A stretch of DNA of 64,000 nucleotides from Hominimerdicola alba (GCF_900109655.1 NZ_FOAT01000001.1:62001-126000), one strand, 5' to 3'. Counted from the first letter of the stretch, positions 15,923 through 25,185 are shown. Notes: generated by a model from the letters alone, not told the origin. Translations and numbers: made by a program.

Positions 15923-17419
15923 ATGATAAATGAAAGCATTAAAAAGCTGGTTACTTACGGTCTTGAAAAGGGACTTATCGAGCCTGCGGATAAGGTCTGG
16001 GCGACTAACCGTCTGCTTGAAGCTCTGGCGCTGGAAGAATACGATGAGCCGCAGGGAGATCACAAGGACATCGACCTTGAAAGCACTTTGTCAGAACTGC
16101 TTGATTATGCCTGTGAAAAAGGTATGTGCGAAGATACTGTTGTCCACAGAGACCTTTTTGATACAAAGCTGATGGGTCTTATCACGCCTCGTCCCTCCGA
16201 GGTGGAGAGGATATTCGCCGAGAAGAAAGCTGTGTCTGCACAGTCTGCTACCGACTGGTTCTACAAATTCTCTCAGGATACCGATTATATCAGAAGATAC
16301 CGAATCATCAGGGATGTTAAGTGGAAGACTTCAACCGAGTACGGTGAACTGGATATCACTATCAATCTTTCCAAACCCGAAAAAGACCCGAAGGCTATTG
16401 CAGCTGCAAAGCTGGCGAAGCAGTCGGGCTACCCGAAGTGTCTGCTGTGCTACGAGAATGTGGGTTATGCAGGCAGGCTAAATTCTCCTGCAAGACAGAA
16501 TCACCGCGTCATTGGTGTGACCATTGACGGCGCTGACTGGGGCTTGCAGTATTCACCTTACGTTTATTACAACGAGCATTGTATCCTCTTCAACAAGGCG
16601 CACACACCAATGGTTATTGACCGCTCGGCTTTCAATAAGCTGCTTGATTTCGTTGAGCAGTATCCACATTATTTTGTCGGTTCAAATGCAGATCTGCCAA
16701 TCGTTGGTGGATCAATACTTTCTCATGAACATTTTCAGGGTGGACATTACGAGTTTCCTATGGCTAGGGCAGAGGTGGAACGCAAGCTTGAATTCAAGAG
16801 CTTTGAGAACGTTGATGCGGGTATAGTAAAGTGGGCAATGTCGGTGATAAGACTGAACAGTGCAGACAGGGAAGCCCTTGTTGAGCTTGCTGATAAGATA
16901 CTTACCTTGTGGCGCGGATACACCGATGAAGAAGCTTTCATCTATGCGAAGACAGATGGTGAACCTCACAATACAATAACCCCCATTGCACGTATGCGGG
17001 ACGGCAGATACGAGATGGATCTTGTGCTAAGGAACAATATCACCACCGATGAGCACCCTCTCGGTGTTTATCATCCTCATGCTGAGCTCCATCATATCAA
17101 AAAAGAGAATATTGGTCTTATTGAGGTAATGGGTCTTGCGGTACTGCCGTCACGTCTTAAATGTGAGATGGAAAAGCTTTCCGAAGCTCTTGTTAGCGGT
17201 GACGATATCCGTAGTGATGAAACACTGTCAAAGCACGCCGATTGGGCTGATGGTTTGCGCGAAAAGTACAGCTTCACCGCAGAAAATGTTGACGGCATAC
17301 TAAAGGACGAGATTGGAAAAGTCTTTGCAAAGGTGCTTGAACACGCAGGTGTTTTCAAACGTGACGAGTCAGGCGCAAAAGCCTTTGACAGGTTTGTGGA
17401 TTACGTAAATGATAGATAA
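15923..17419 (+). CDS. galT: UDP-glucose-hexose-1-phosphate uridylyltransferase
   Basis: Leloir-pathway enzyme that exchanges UMP between UDP-glucose and galactose-1-phosphate. It is the long Firmicutes type (GalT class II, 498 residues), with CLLCYENVGYAGR and the active-site region GGSILSHEHFQGG that contains the catalytic histidine. The ATG at 15923 follows CAGGAGTGA. The gene stands alone with its own promoter, next to glycogen branching enzyme, so it probably feeds galactose into glucose-1-phosphate. Confidence 0.93.
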   Translation: MINESIKKLVTYGLEKGLIEPADKVWATNRLLEALALEEYDEPQGDHKDIDLESTLSELLDYACEKGMCEDTVVHRDLFDTKLMGLITPRPSEVERIFAEKKAVSAQSATDWFYKFSQDTDYIRRYRIIRDVKWKTSTEYGELDITINLSKPEKDPKAIAAAKLAKQSGYPKCLLCYENVGYAGRLNSPARQNHRVIGVTIDGADWGLQYSPYVYYNEHCILFNKAHTPMVIDRSAFNKLLDFVEQYPHYFVGSNADLPIVGGSILSHEHFQGGHYEFPMARAEVERKLEFKSFENVDAGIVKWAMSVIRLNSADREALVELADKILTLWRGYTDEEAFIYAKTDGEPHNTITPIARMRDGRYEMDLVLRNNITTDEHPLGVYHPHAELHHIKKENIGLIEVMGLAVLPSRLKCEMEKLSEALVSGDDIRSDETLSKHADWADGLREKYSFTAENVDGILKDEIGKVFAKVLEHAGVFKRDESGAKAFDRFVDYVNDR

Positions 17420-17422
17420 CAT

Positions 17423-17455
17423 AAAAAGCACGGCAGAAATTATCTGCCGTGCCTG
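17423..17455 (-). terminator. Terminator of the TetR gene
   Basis: A 10-bp perfect stem (GCACGGCAGA/TCTGCCGTGC) lies between convergent galT and tetR. A T run follows only on the minus strand, so it mainly ends the TetR transcript; any effect on galT would be weak. Confidence 0.75.
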
Positions 17456-17460
17456 TGATA

Positions 17461-18021
17461 TCAAAGATTTTCGATAAATCCCTTACCGATGCTGACGTTC
17501 TCGAATGCCAGTTCTTTCATCTGTAACATGACTGTGTGAGGGGATATCTTCATTCCCTGCGCCGCCCAATCAATTATCATTCCGCAGAAACCGTGGGAAT
17601 AGAAATCCGCAAAGAATTTAGCTTTATCACTGCGTTTGCGGGTGTTTGCTACCGCGTGATAGAAAAATCTCAGGAACAAACGGTGCATACTCTGATAAAG
17701 ATATTTTTCAAAGGTCTTTTCATTGCTGCGCAGTGTGTTCGAGTAGAATTTTTTATCTTTCTGCATATTTTCAAGGAACCCCTCAAGACGTTCATACCAG
17801 TTATCGTAGTTGACACCTCTGGTTATGTTCTTGAAAAGCTCGTTGTAGTATATATATGACAAAAGCTCTTCCTTATCCTGAAAATGATAATAGAAGGACT
17901 GTCTGTTCATTCCGCAAAAACCTGTGATCTCTGAAATGGAGATCTTTTCGTAATCCTTTTGCGTGCAAAGCTCTTTTAGTGCGTTGCACAGCGCTGATTT
18001 TGTTATAGTTGATGTTGACAT
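17461..18021 (-). CDS. TetR/AcrR-family transcriptional regulator (DhaS-like)
   Basis: 186-residue regulator with an N-terminal TetR helix-turn-helix (KISISEITGFCGMNRQSFYYHF, about residues 25-46, given here as its ends KISISE and SFYYHF) and a C-terminal domain of the DhaS/TetR_C_8 kind. The ATG at 18021 is chosen because AAAGGA lies 8 bases upstream; the frame stays open for 33 more codons through AT-rich intergenic DNA. It is divergent from glgB, whose start is only about 105 bases away, so glgB is one candidate target. The ligand is unknown. Confidence 0.85.
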   Translation of the reverse strand: MSTSTITKSALCNALKELCTQKDYEKISISEITGFCGMNRQSFYYHFQDKEELLSYIYYNELFKNITRGVNYDNWYERLEGFLENMQKDKKFYSNTLRSNEKTFEKYLYQSMHRLFLRFFYHAVANTRKRSDKAKFFADFYSHGFCGMIIDWAAQGMKISPHTVMLQMKELAFENVSIGKGFIENL

Positions 18022-18058
18022 CTGCTGTATCCTTTCGTGCATATAATTCAACAATATA

Positions 18059-18086
18059 ATTATATCACAAATCAAAAAAAATTCAA
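18059..18086 (-). promoter_or_regulatory. Promoter of the TetR gene
   Basis: On the minus strand TTGAAT (18086-18081) and TATAAT (18064-18059) are separated by 16 bases. It lies between tetR and glgB, so regulator binding here could affect both. Confidence 0.6.
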
Positions 18087-18125
18087 GTAATTTTAGTAAA
18101 TTATTTTTAAGGTCGTGCATTATTA

Positions 18126-19901
18126 ATGATTATCAATGAATTTTTAGAAGGTCAGAGCCTTACAGCTTATGAATATTTCGGTGCACATTTTGTCGATGGG
18201 GGAGTACGTTTTGCCACCTATGCCCCTAACGCAAGGAATGTCACACTGATGCTAAACGGCGGTGAATATGAGATGACGCGTCTTGACTGCGGTGTTTGGG
18301 AGACTGTTCATCCAGCCAACGCGGGGGATATCTATCAGTTCATCATCACAACTCAGGCGCTTCAGAAGCATTACCGCTCAGACCCCTTTGCGTTTTACAG
18401 TGAGGTCAGACCTAAGAACGCTTCTATTATTTATGATATCAACTGTCACGAATGGCATGACGGACAGTGGATGTCAAAGCGGGATAAATGCTATGACAAG
18501 CCCATGAATATCTACGAGATGCACTTCGGTTCATGGCGCACAAAATTCGACAGCGAGAATGACGACCGTTTTTACACATATGATGAAATGGCTGAACTCC
18601 TGATACCCTATGTAAAGGATATGGGTTACACCCACATTGAGATCATGCCTCTGACGGAACACCCGTATGATGGTTCCTGGGGCTATCAGGTAACGGGTTA
18701 TTATTCGGCAACTTCCCGCTACGGCGACCCTGCGGGACTCATGCGTTTTATTGACGCTTGTCATCAGGCGAATATTGGTGTTATACTTGATTTTGTTCCC
18801 GTGCATTTCGTCACTGATTTTTTTGCCCTACATATTTATGACGGCGGTTTTCTTTTTGAATCCGACAGGGAAGAGGACAGGTTCTCGGAATGGGGTACGG
18901 CGCTTTTCGATTATAGCAAGCCTCATGTACTCAGCTTTGTTAAGTCGTCCATAAATTTCTGGATCGAGAAATACCACGTTGACGGTCTGCGGTATGATGC
19001 GGTGGCTAACCTTATCTTCAAGCACGGCAGGCGTGATGAACCTCTCAATGATACAGGGATATGGTTCCTTAAAAACACCAATTACGCGATACAGAAACGT
19101 CATCCCGATGTTATGCTTTTCGCTGAGGATTCCACAGATTACACAAAAGTAACCGCACCGGTGGAATTCGGCGGACTTGGTTTTGATTACAAGTGGGATC
19201 TCGGATTTATGCACGATACCATAAACTACATAAAAACTCCTCCTTATGAGCGCCGCGCTCATCACAACAAAATGACATTCTCAATGAGCTATTTCTACAA
19301 TGATCTTTTCATCCTTCCTTATTCTCATGACGAGGTGGTTCACGGCAAGCAGACAATGCTGGATAAGTGTTTCGGAAGTCATGAGGAAAAGATAGCCACC
19401 ATAAAATGCTTGTATACTTTTCAGTTCGGACACCCCGGAAAAAAGCTTAATTTCATGGGTAATGAGATTGCCGAATATATGGAATGGCGACCCAATAAAG
19501 AGCTTGGCTGGAACCTGCTGACTTATCCCTCACATGATTCGGTGCATCATTATGTAAAGGAGCTTCATCACATTTATCTGAATGAGCCCGCCCTTTACGA
19601 AAACGACTATAATTCTGGGCATTTCCGCTGGTGTGATGCCAACAACAGCAATCAGTCTATCTACGCATTTATCAGGCGTGATAATTTCGGCAAGGGAATA
19701 TACTTCGTTTTCAATTTCTCGGGGCTAATGCAGAATTACACTCTCAGAGTTGAGCAGAACGGCGACTACATCGAGATCCTCAATTCCGATAAGGATATCT
19801 ATGCCGGATCAAACTGCCTGAACGGCGATATGAGAGCATTTAATTTCTCGCTGAATCTCCGTCTTGCACCACTGAGCTGTGCTATAATCAAACAGAAGTA
19901 G
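18126..19901 (+). CDS. glgB: 1,4-alpha-glucan branching enzyme
   Basis: GH13 enzyme that introduces alpha-1,6 branches into glycogen. The product opens with a short CBM48 domain (FLEGQSLTAYEYFGAHF), then the barrel with HFGSWR, the nucleophile region VDGLRYDAVAN, the acid region LFAEDST and SHDEVVHGK. At 591 residues it is slightly short for the family. The ATG at 18126 has no clear ribosome-binding site, which leaves the start a little uncertain. With glgA at 48-49.6 kb it points to glycogen storage. Confidence 0.93.
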   Translation: MIINEFLEGQSLTAYEYFGAHFVDGGVRFATYAPNARNVTLMLNGGEYEMTRLDCGVWETVHPANAGDIYQFIITTQALQKHYRSDPFAFYSEVRPKNASIIYDINCHEWHDGQWMSKRDKCYDKPMNIYEMHFGSWRTKFDSENDDRFYTYDEMAELLIPYVKDMGYTHIEIMPLTEHPYDGSWGYQVTGYYSATSRYGDPAGLMRFIDACHQANIGVILDFVPVHFVTDFFALHIYDGGFLFESDREEDRFSEWGTALFDYSKPHVLSFVKSSINFWIEKYHVDGLRYDAVANLIFKHGRRDEPLNDTGIWFLKNTNYAIQKRHPDVMLFAEDSTDYTKVTAPVEFGGLGFDYKWDLGFMHDTINYIKTPPYERRAHHNKMTFSMSYFYNDLFILPYSHDEVVHGKQTMLDKCFGSHEEKIATIKCLYTFQFGHPGKKLNFMGNEIAEYMEWRPNKELGWNLLTYPSHDSVHHYVKELHHIYLNEPALYENDYNSGHFRWCDANNSNQSIYAFIRRDNFGKGIYFVFNFSGLMQNYTLRVEQNGDYIEILNSDKDIYAGSNCLNGDMRAFNFSLNLRLAPLSCAIIKQK

Positions 19902-19909
19902 CTAACACA

Positions 19910-19943
19910 AAACTCGGTACAGATCATCTGCACCGAGTTTTTA
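19910..19943 (+). terminator. Terminator after glgB
   Basis: AACTCGGTACAGAT pairs with ATCTGCACCGAGTT (one mismatch) and is followed by a T run. The minus-strand gene group begins right after it. Confidence 0.8.
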
Positions 19944-20168
19944 TCATGTATCGTCTTTAGTTTTAAGTCTGTCGTATCTGCGCTCGTGGTATATTTCCAT
20001 TATAGAAGTGATAAGCGCCAGCACCAGCATTATTATCATCAGTTTATTTGAAGCCTTTCGGTTGATGAGATTCATCGTCGGGTTGAGGATATCCAGCACC
20101 CAGAAAAACATGAACATTCCCACCATGACGATAGTTGCATGGGGTAGTATCCTGACAAGTCGTTTCAT
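19944..20168 (-). CDS. Small two-helix membrane protein
   Basis: 74-residue protein of unknown function with two hydrophobic segments (about residues 10-30 and 41-57) and a basic C-terminal end (ERRYDRLKTKDD). It lies 3 bases downstream of the phosphodiester glycosidase gene in the same orientation, so it is probably the last gene of that operon and may assist its neighbour at the membrane. Confidence 0.65.
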   Translation of the reverse strand: MKRLVRILPHATIVMVGMFMFFWVLDILNPTMNLINRKASNKLMIIMLVLALITSIMEIYHERRYDRLKTKDDT

Positions 20169-20171
20169 TGC

Positions 20172-21323
20172 TTAACCTCCGATGTAGATTATATCGCTTA
20201 TCTCTCTGCCTCTGTCGGGGATATTTACAAGTTCGCCATCATAGACCATCATAGCCGAGCATCCGCCGTCCAGATTATATGCGGTGGTACAGCCCTCGTC
20301 AGCCATTATTGCCGCAAGCTCGCTTAGGGTTGCGCCCTTGGAATATCCCGGGTCTCTGCCGTCAACGGTGACTATTTTATAGTGCCCCGGTTCGATGTAG
20401 CCAATTGCTGAACGGGGATTCGCACTGTTCAGATAGGTGGTTGTATTGAAGCTATCAAGTACGCCGCCGTTGCCGTCCAGAAGCATAGGTCCGAAGCACC
20501 ATGCCTGCCATACGCCTTGAGCAAGCACTGCCTCAGTGTCGAATTCCTCATAAGTATAGGTCTTCATCTCACCGTTTGTGAACAGTACGCAGATGTCAAC
20601 ATCGTTAAGGTTATCGCGGTACTTTATGCCGTTGCGGACAACTATGCCTTCCTCGGAATTGCCATAGAAATCGCCGTTTACAGCGAATACAGCATTGTTC
20701 TCTGATGCCATATTGAAAATAGAATCTTTGATGTTCTTGCCGTATGTGTCCTTTGCAAGACCTGTTTTCAGAACATCGACGCTTGATACATAGATATCAG
20801 CTGAATAATAAGTTATCTTATCATCGCCCTCGCCAAACCATTTTTTGTCGATATAGATGACTGCATCGTCACCCTCATAGGTGACAACTCTCTCCGACTG
20901 AACATCAGCGTTCAGCACGGTATCCACCAGGTTCTTGTCGGCGGTGTATTCGTCGGTATCGGTGTTATCATACCAGTTTTCCTTTGTGTGTTCGTGATGT
21001 TCCTTTTTCTTTTTTTCCGGAAGACTGCTGTCCTCAGTAACGCTGTCAGCAGGGGAGTTGCTGTCCTCCGATACACTGCTGTTATCATCTTCACTGTCGT
21101 TGCTTACTGCGGATGCTTCCGTCTCGTCGCTATTTTTTTCGGATTTAGGCAGGGCGAAGCTTGTTTTGTTAGAGCTGTCAACTTCCGCAACGACCGTGCC
21201 CTTGGTGTTTGCGCTATGGGGCATAACATAATCAAAAAGCATGAACGTCCCGACAGCTGCGCAGACAAGCAGCGTATCTGTGACTATCATTCCCCAGACA
21301 GGCATTCTTTTATTTTTGCTCAT
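20172..21323 (-). CDS. Membrane-anchored phosphodiester glycosidase family protein
   Basis: 383-residue exported protein. An N-terminal signal anchor (about 9-30) is followed by a long Ser/Asp/Glu/Lys-rich linker (about 45-120) and a C-terminal phosphodiester glycosidase (NAGPA, PF09992) domain with FAVNGDFYGN, the Asn/Pro-rich NPRSAIGYI, TVDGRDPGYSKG and the metal/active-site segment NLDGGCSAMM. Relatives remove or trim sugar-phosphate diesters, including wall polymers. It overlaps the upstream GT2-GtrA gene by 14 bases, suggesting a common envelope-glycan role. Confidence 0.87.
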   Translation of the reverse strand: MSKNKRMPVWGMIVTDTLLVCAAVGTFMLFDYVMPHSANTKGTVVAEVDSSNKTSFALPKSEKNSDETEASAVSNDSEDDNSSVSEDSNSPADSVTEDSSLPEKKKKEHHEHTKENWYDNTDTDEYTADKNLVDTVLNADVQSERVVTYEGDDAVIYIDKKWFGEGDDKITYYSADIYVSSVDVLKTGLAKDTYGKNIKDSIFNMASENNAVFAVNGDFYGNSEEGIVVRNGIKYRDNLNDVDICVLFTNGEMKTYTYEEFDTEAVLAQGVWQAWCFGPMLLDGNGGVLDSFNTTTYLNSANPRSAIGYIEPGHYKIVTVDGRDPGYSKGATLSELAAIMADEGCTTAYNLDGGCSAMMVYDGELVNIPDRGREISDIIYIGG

Positions 21324-22362
21324 CAGTAGTCAGACCTTTCTTTTTAAAGACAAAACTGCGCTGTGCGCTCCAGCTGAATAAAAACAGCAGGACTTCAACT
21401 ATCATCTTTGCGATGTACTCGTTTTTGATAACGTATTTTACAATATTCTCCAGCAGGAAAGTGTTCACAGCAAGTATAACCGTAGCAAGCGCAAAGTATT
21501 TCAGTGCTGTTTTATAGAGATTATCCTTGTTTTTGAAAACCACCTTTTTATTCAGCATGAAATTGAATATGGAGCTGAACACTCTTGCGATAATATTTGA
21601 AAGTTTAATGCTTCCGCTAAATGCGAATATCACGGAATACAGAACGTAATCCACGCAGAAACTCAGCAGGGAAGAGCAGGAAAATTTGAGAATATCCTTG
21701 TATATCCTTAGTGAATCTTTTATAGGATTGAAATGGGAGCTCTTGTTTTCGTCAAGGTACACCGTTTCGATCGGCACTTCATAAAAGCCGATTCCGTCCC
21801 TTGCGGCTTCCAGAAGCATATTCATCTCGTACTCGTATCTGTCGCCCGAAAGCCCCAGCATAAATTCAGTAAGCCTGCTTGAAAAACCGCGCAGACCTGT
21901 CTGAGTATCGCTGACACCAACGCCTGCGGCGAATTTGAAAACGGCTTTTGTTAAGTTATTTCCGAAACGGCTTCGCAGTGGAATATCCCCTTTGAAACGT
22001 CTGCAGCCCATTACCAGCTTGTCTGGATGTTCTTTCAGAGCCTCGGATATCCTCATGATATCTGCGGGTTTGTGCTGACCGTCAGCATCGGCTGTAATAA
22101 CAAAGTAACTGCATTTGCAATTTTCCTTGATATATGTGAAAGCCGTCCTCAGGGCGGCGCCTTTTCCGCGGTTGAATTCGTGTATAAGCAGTTGAGCTTT
22201 GTTTTTAACGCTCTCAAATATCTCTTTTTTATCGGCACTGCTGCCGTCATCGACCACTATCAGCTTATAGGTATTTTTCGCTGCAAGCTCATCAACAAGA
22301 CCTATCAGCTTTTCATCTGGTTCGTAGGCAGGTATGACGATATAAATGCTGTCAATATCCAT
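21310..22362 (-). CDS. Family 2 glycosyltransferase fused to GtrA-like membrane domain
   Basis: 350 residues. The N-terminal half is a DPM1-like GT2 domain (IVIPAYEPDE, VVDDGSS near residue 36, TADADGQHK near 90, QTGLRGF), expected to transfer a sugar to a polyprenyl phosphate. The C-terminal part from about residue 225 has four hydrophobic segments of the GtrA family, which is linked to flipping such lipid-linked sugars. Having both in one chain joins synthesis and translocation. It is the first gene of a three-gene minus-strand operon. Confidence 0.9.
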   Translation of the reverse strand: MDIDSIYIVIPAYEPDEKLIGLVDELAAKNTYKLIVVDDGSSADKKEIFESVKNKAQLLIHEFNRGKGAALRTAFTYIKENCKCSYFVITADADGQHKPADIMRISEALKEHPDKLVMGCRRFKGDIPLRSRFGNNLTKAVFKFAAGVGVSDTQTGLRGFSSRLTEFMLGLSGDRYEYEMNMLLEAARDGIGFYEVPIETVYLDENKSSHFNPIKDSLRIYKDILKFSCSSLLSFCVDYVLYSVIFAFSGSIKLSNIIARVFSSIFNFMLNKKVVFKNKDNLYKTALKYFALATVILAVNTFLLENIVKYVIKNEYIAKMIVEVLLFLFSWSAQRSFVFKKKGLTTDEQK

Positions 22363-22435
22363 TCTTATCAGTTCCTTATTGTTCTTTTACGATAATTATA
22401 ATCTGCAAAACTAAATTATACTTAAATATTTGATC

Positions 22436-24088
22436 TTATTCTATCAGACCTTTGATACCGTTTTCCTTGAACTGCTTTTTATAGTATGTCAGTTCCTCGG
22501 AGATCAAATCGTCAATGACCTGCATACCCAGCAGTTCAACGGGAGCTTTGTCATCAGTCAGGATAAGCTCGCCACCCTCGTATCTCTCCATATTCATGTA
22601 AACATCTTCCATGAGATTTTTAAGATCGGGGTCTTCAAGCTTTTGTGAAGACGAGTAAAGTCTGTCGGGCATACCTGTAAGTTCTGAAGCGAAAAGCTCG
22701 CGGTTTGTGGTACCATCTACCTTAACCGTGTACACATTACCGAAAACGGAAGCTATGGTATCGCAGAGGTATTCATTGATACTGCCTTCTTTGTCCGAAT
22801 GCATATTCATGTTTACGACCATAACACCACCCGGTGCAAGGCTTTCTTTTACTAGCGTGAAAAATTCAACTGATGACATCTGGAACGGTATTGTGATATC
22901 CTGATAAGCGTCAACCATGATGACATCGTATTTTACAGCTGAATCAGGGTCTTTTCTGTTAGCACCTTTCAGGGAGTTTAGAAAAGCTCTGCCATCGTAG
23001 GTAGTAACTTTTATATCGCTGTCAAGTTCGAAATATTTATGGGCAAGATCGGTTATCTTATCATCTATCTCAACGCCATCGACTTTGATTCCCGGAAAAA
23101 AAGCTCTGCACTGTTTGGCATATGTACCTGTACCCATGCCAAGTACCAGCATATTCTTTTCAGTTACATCACCACCATCGCTCATAAGGGGAGCTGCCAT
23201 GGCTGTATCATAGTAAAGTCCTGAAAGACCGCCGTCTTTCATGTAGATCGACTGTACACCGAAAAGCACGTTTGTCGATAAAGATGCTTGTTTTTCATCC
23301 TCTTTTACCTGAAGATAATTGTAAACGGATTCGCCTTCATATGTCAGTGATTTCTCCCAGAATGCAAAGCCGAGAACAGTTCCCGTAACACAGAAAGCTA
23401 TAAAAAGCACAGTGCATATGGCAACACGGATATATCCGCGCTTGCAGGAAAAGAAATATACGATACCAAGAAGAAGCAGTATTCCCGAAAAGATCAGGAA
23501 TGTAACAGCTGTACCGACTGTGGGTATTGTGATGAATGTCGGAGCGAAAGTACCGATTATACTGCCGACAGTATTGAAAGCGCCCAGTGTGCCAACAGTT
23601 TTGCCGTTGTCCTCAAGGCTGTCGGTGGTGTATTTTACCAGGGATGGTGTTACCGTACCAAGAAGAAAAAGCGGGTAAACAAATATCACCATACAAGCCA
23701 GAAATGCTGCCCATATCAGAAAATTCGTACTTACCGTGACCACCAGCAATGCAGATATTCCAAGTATTACCATTTTACCGATAAAGGGTATAGCTGCTAT
23801 CCATACTGACGAAAATAGTATCCGTTTATAAAGCTTGTCTGGGTCAGGATCTTTATCGGCACTTTTTCCGCCAAAATAGTTACCCAGCGCCATAGCGATC
23901 ATGATAGTACCGATGATGATAGTCCATACTATCTGAGAAGAGCTGAAATACGGTGCCAACAGTCTGCTTGCACCCAGTTCAACCGCCATAACTGACATTC
24001 CTGCAAAAAACTCCGTAAGATAAAGGTATAGCTTGCTTTTAAGAATACCCGGCGTTTTAGTTTTATTGTTATCTGATTTGTTTTTCAT
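22436..24088 (-). CDS. Membrane protein with spermidine synthase-like C-terminal domain
   Basis: 550 residues. The first 260 form about seven to eight transmembrane segments of the MFS-like unit typical of fused polyamine synthase homologues (FFAGMSVMAVELGASRLLAP near the N terminus). The rest is a Rossmann domain with VLGMGTGTYAKQ, GVEIDDKI and VDAYQD, which correspond to the aminopropyltransferase fold; the true substrate is not known. The ATG at 24088 is chosen because GGAG is 9 bases before it; a GTG at 24097 is less likely. Confidence 0.88.
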   Translation of the reverse strand: MKNKSDNNKTKTPGILKSKLYLYLTEFFAGMSVMAVELGASRLLAPYFSSSQIVWTIIIGTIMIAMALGNYFGGKSADKDPDPDKLYKRILFSSVWIAAIPFIGKMVILGISALLVVTVSTNFLIWAAFLACMVIFVYPLFLLGTVTPSLVKYTTDSLEDNGKTVGTLGAFNTVGSIIGTFAPTFITIPTVGTAVTFLIFSGILLLLGIVYFFSCKRGYIRVAICTVLFIAFCVTGTVLGFAFWEKSLTYEGESVYNYLQVKEDEKQASLSTNVLFGVQSIYMKDGGLSGLYYDTAMAAPLMSDGGDVTEKNMLVLGMGTGTYAKQCRAFFPGIKVDGVEIDDKITDLAHKYFELDSDIKVTTYDGRAFLNSLKGANRKDPDSAVKYDVIMVDAYQDITIPFQMSSVEFFTLVKESLAPGGVMVVNMNMHSDKEGSINEYLCDTIASVFGNVYTVKVDGTTNRELFASELTGMPDRLYSSSQKLEDPDLKNLMEDVYMNMERYEGGELILTDDKAPVELLGMQVIDDLISEELTYYKKQFKENGIKGLIE

Positions 24089-24128
24089 AAATGACACTCC
24101 GTAAATAAAAATTTACTGCATACAAAAT

Positions 24129-24157
24129 ATAGTAACATATTTTTCGCATCAAGTCAA
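24129..24157 (-). promoter_or_regulatory. Promoter of the spermidine-synthase-like gene
   Basis: On the minus strand TTGACT (24157-24152) and TACTAT (24134-24129) with a 17-base spacer, about 45 bases before the ATG. Confidence 0.6.
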
Positions 24158-24388
24158 TTGAATTTTTATAAATAAAATGATTATTACAAGCGGATTATGT
24201 GGAATGACAGTAGATCGTGAATGATAATAACAGAGACTTTAAAATATCGTATGATGTCAATGGCAGAAAAACTCAGATATAACATAAAAACAAACCGAAA
24301 ACATCTATGGGTTACGGTTTGTTGGTTGTATAATAATCTGACGCATATAATTATAATTATCCTTTTTGGAAATTATCCGCTCCCCTTA

Positions 24389-24425
24389 ACCGCACTAAAT
24401 TTTTATTTAGTGCGGTTTTATGTTC
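24389..24425 (+). terminator. Terminator-like hairpin, left copy of the islet repeat
   Basis: A 13-bp perfect stem (AACCGCACTAAAT/ATTTAGTGCGGTT) is followed by TTTTA on the plus strand. The same stem recurs at 25816-25856 with 12 extra loop bases. Confidence 0.7.
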
Positions 24426-24443
24426 GGCTCGTTTACAATCATA

Positions 24444-24656
24444 TCATCTTTTTATTTTTTTGTCAATGGGGTGTCCCCCATTTTCTGCAACTAGGTCAAT
24501 AACCTCATGCATTATCATGTTTAACTCCGTGTCTATGAGTGTACGCCCTCGGAGCGTGAAATATTCGTCATTACTTCTAAGCAGACATTGAGCGTACACA
24601 AGCAAGTCCATTATCTCATCACTTTCTATTATTCGGCGCACCTCCTTTAGCCGCAT
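24444..24656 (-). CDS. Small islet protein, unknown function
   Basis: 70 residues at most, mainly helical and mixed-charge (LLVYAQCLLRSNDEYF, LNMIMHEVIDLVAENGG). The start is uncertain: the ATG at 24656 lies inside the previous gene, a strong AAAGGAGGTG follows it at about 24645, and the next in-frame ATG is at 24611, giving 55 residues. It overlaps the gene upstream. I do not recognise the family. Confidence 0.45.
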   Translation of the reverse strand: MRLKEVRRIIESDEIMDLLVYAQCLLRSNDEYFTLRGRTLIDTELNMIMHEVIDLVAENGGHPIDKKIKR

Positions 24657-24918
24657 TCAGACCACCACCAAGTAATGTAATCAAGTCGGCGGCTGACATC
24701 TTACGAAGCATATTTTCGACCGTTGACCCCTTTCGGGTCACACGGTATATCTTTACCCGTGCTACGTTGTGAAACTCGTTGCACACTAAGCGAGGACTTT
24801 GTCCGAGCTTGTATCCGCAACGAATGTAACACGGATCATAGAACCGCTTTGACTGATATAAACAATCTAGCCTTGTGCAGAACTTGCACAAGCAATTCAT
24901 GCATTTGGATATACCCAT
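24619..24918 (-). CDS. Cysteine-rich small islet protein
   Basis: 99 residues. The N terminus is cysteine-rich (CMNCLCKFCTRLDC, then CYIRCGY), suggesting a small zinc-binding module, and the C-terminal half is a short helical region (ENMLRKMSAADLITLLGGG). AAAGGGG lies 8 bases before the ATG, so it is a real gene by initiation signal. Similar cysteine-led small proteins are common in phages and plasmids, but I cannot name a family. Confidence 0.5.
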   Translation of the reverse strand: MGISKCMNCLCKFCTRLDCLYQSKRFYDPCYIRCGYKLGQSPRLVCNEFHNVARVKIYRVTRKGSTVENMLRKMSAADLITLLGGGLNAAKGGAPNNRK

Positions 24919-25059
24919 GTATATTCCCCTTTCAGCGCGTATTTGCTTGCGTTTTGTGGTCTGCCTTTCCTTTGGTTTTATATATCTGTTTTCAAAGTGA
25001 TTGTTTTATGTGGCTAATATCAAGTAATAGCCACCCGCCGCCCAGAGTTGCCACTTTTT

Positions 25060-25130
25060 GCACACGTTCGCGGTCGGAGCGCCCCGCTTGCGGGGTGCAA
25101 GCGGGGCGCTGCCGAACCGCTGAACGTGCG
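25060..25130. repeat. Large GC-rich palindrome in the islet
   Basis: A 14-bp perfect stem at 25078-25091/25097-25110 (AGCGCCCCGCTTGC pairs with GCAAGCGGGGCGCT) with a 5-base loop is extended outward by further pairing (CGGT/ACCG, GTTCGCGG/CCGCTGAAC) to about 70 bases. It lies between two islet genes and has no T run, so it is not a simple terminator. Confidence 0.75.
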
Positions 25131-25185
25131 CCCAAAGAATGTCCCCTTTCTTTTGCGGCGCTTATGTGGCTAACTGCCTTGACCG

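Larger units (their letters stand above)
24089..24443. other. Intergenic stretch without a gene
   Basis: AT-rich. It holds the promoter of the spermidine-synthase-like gene, a 7-8-bp inverted repeat at 24291-24321 (CAAACCG/CGGTTTG), and at 24391-24420 the left copy of the terminator-like repeat that brackets the islet. No reading frame here has a credible start. Confidence 0.6.
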
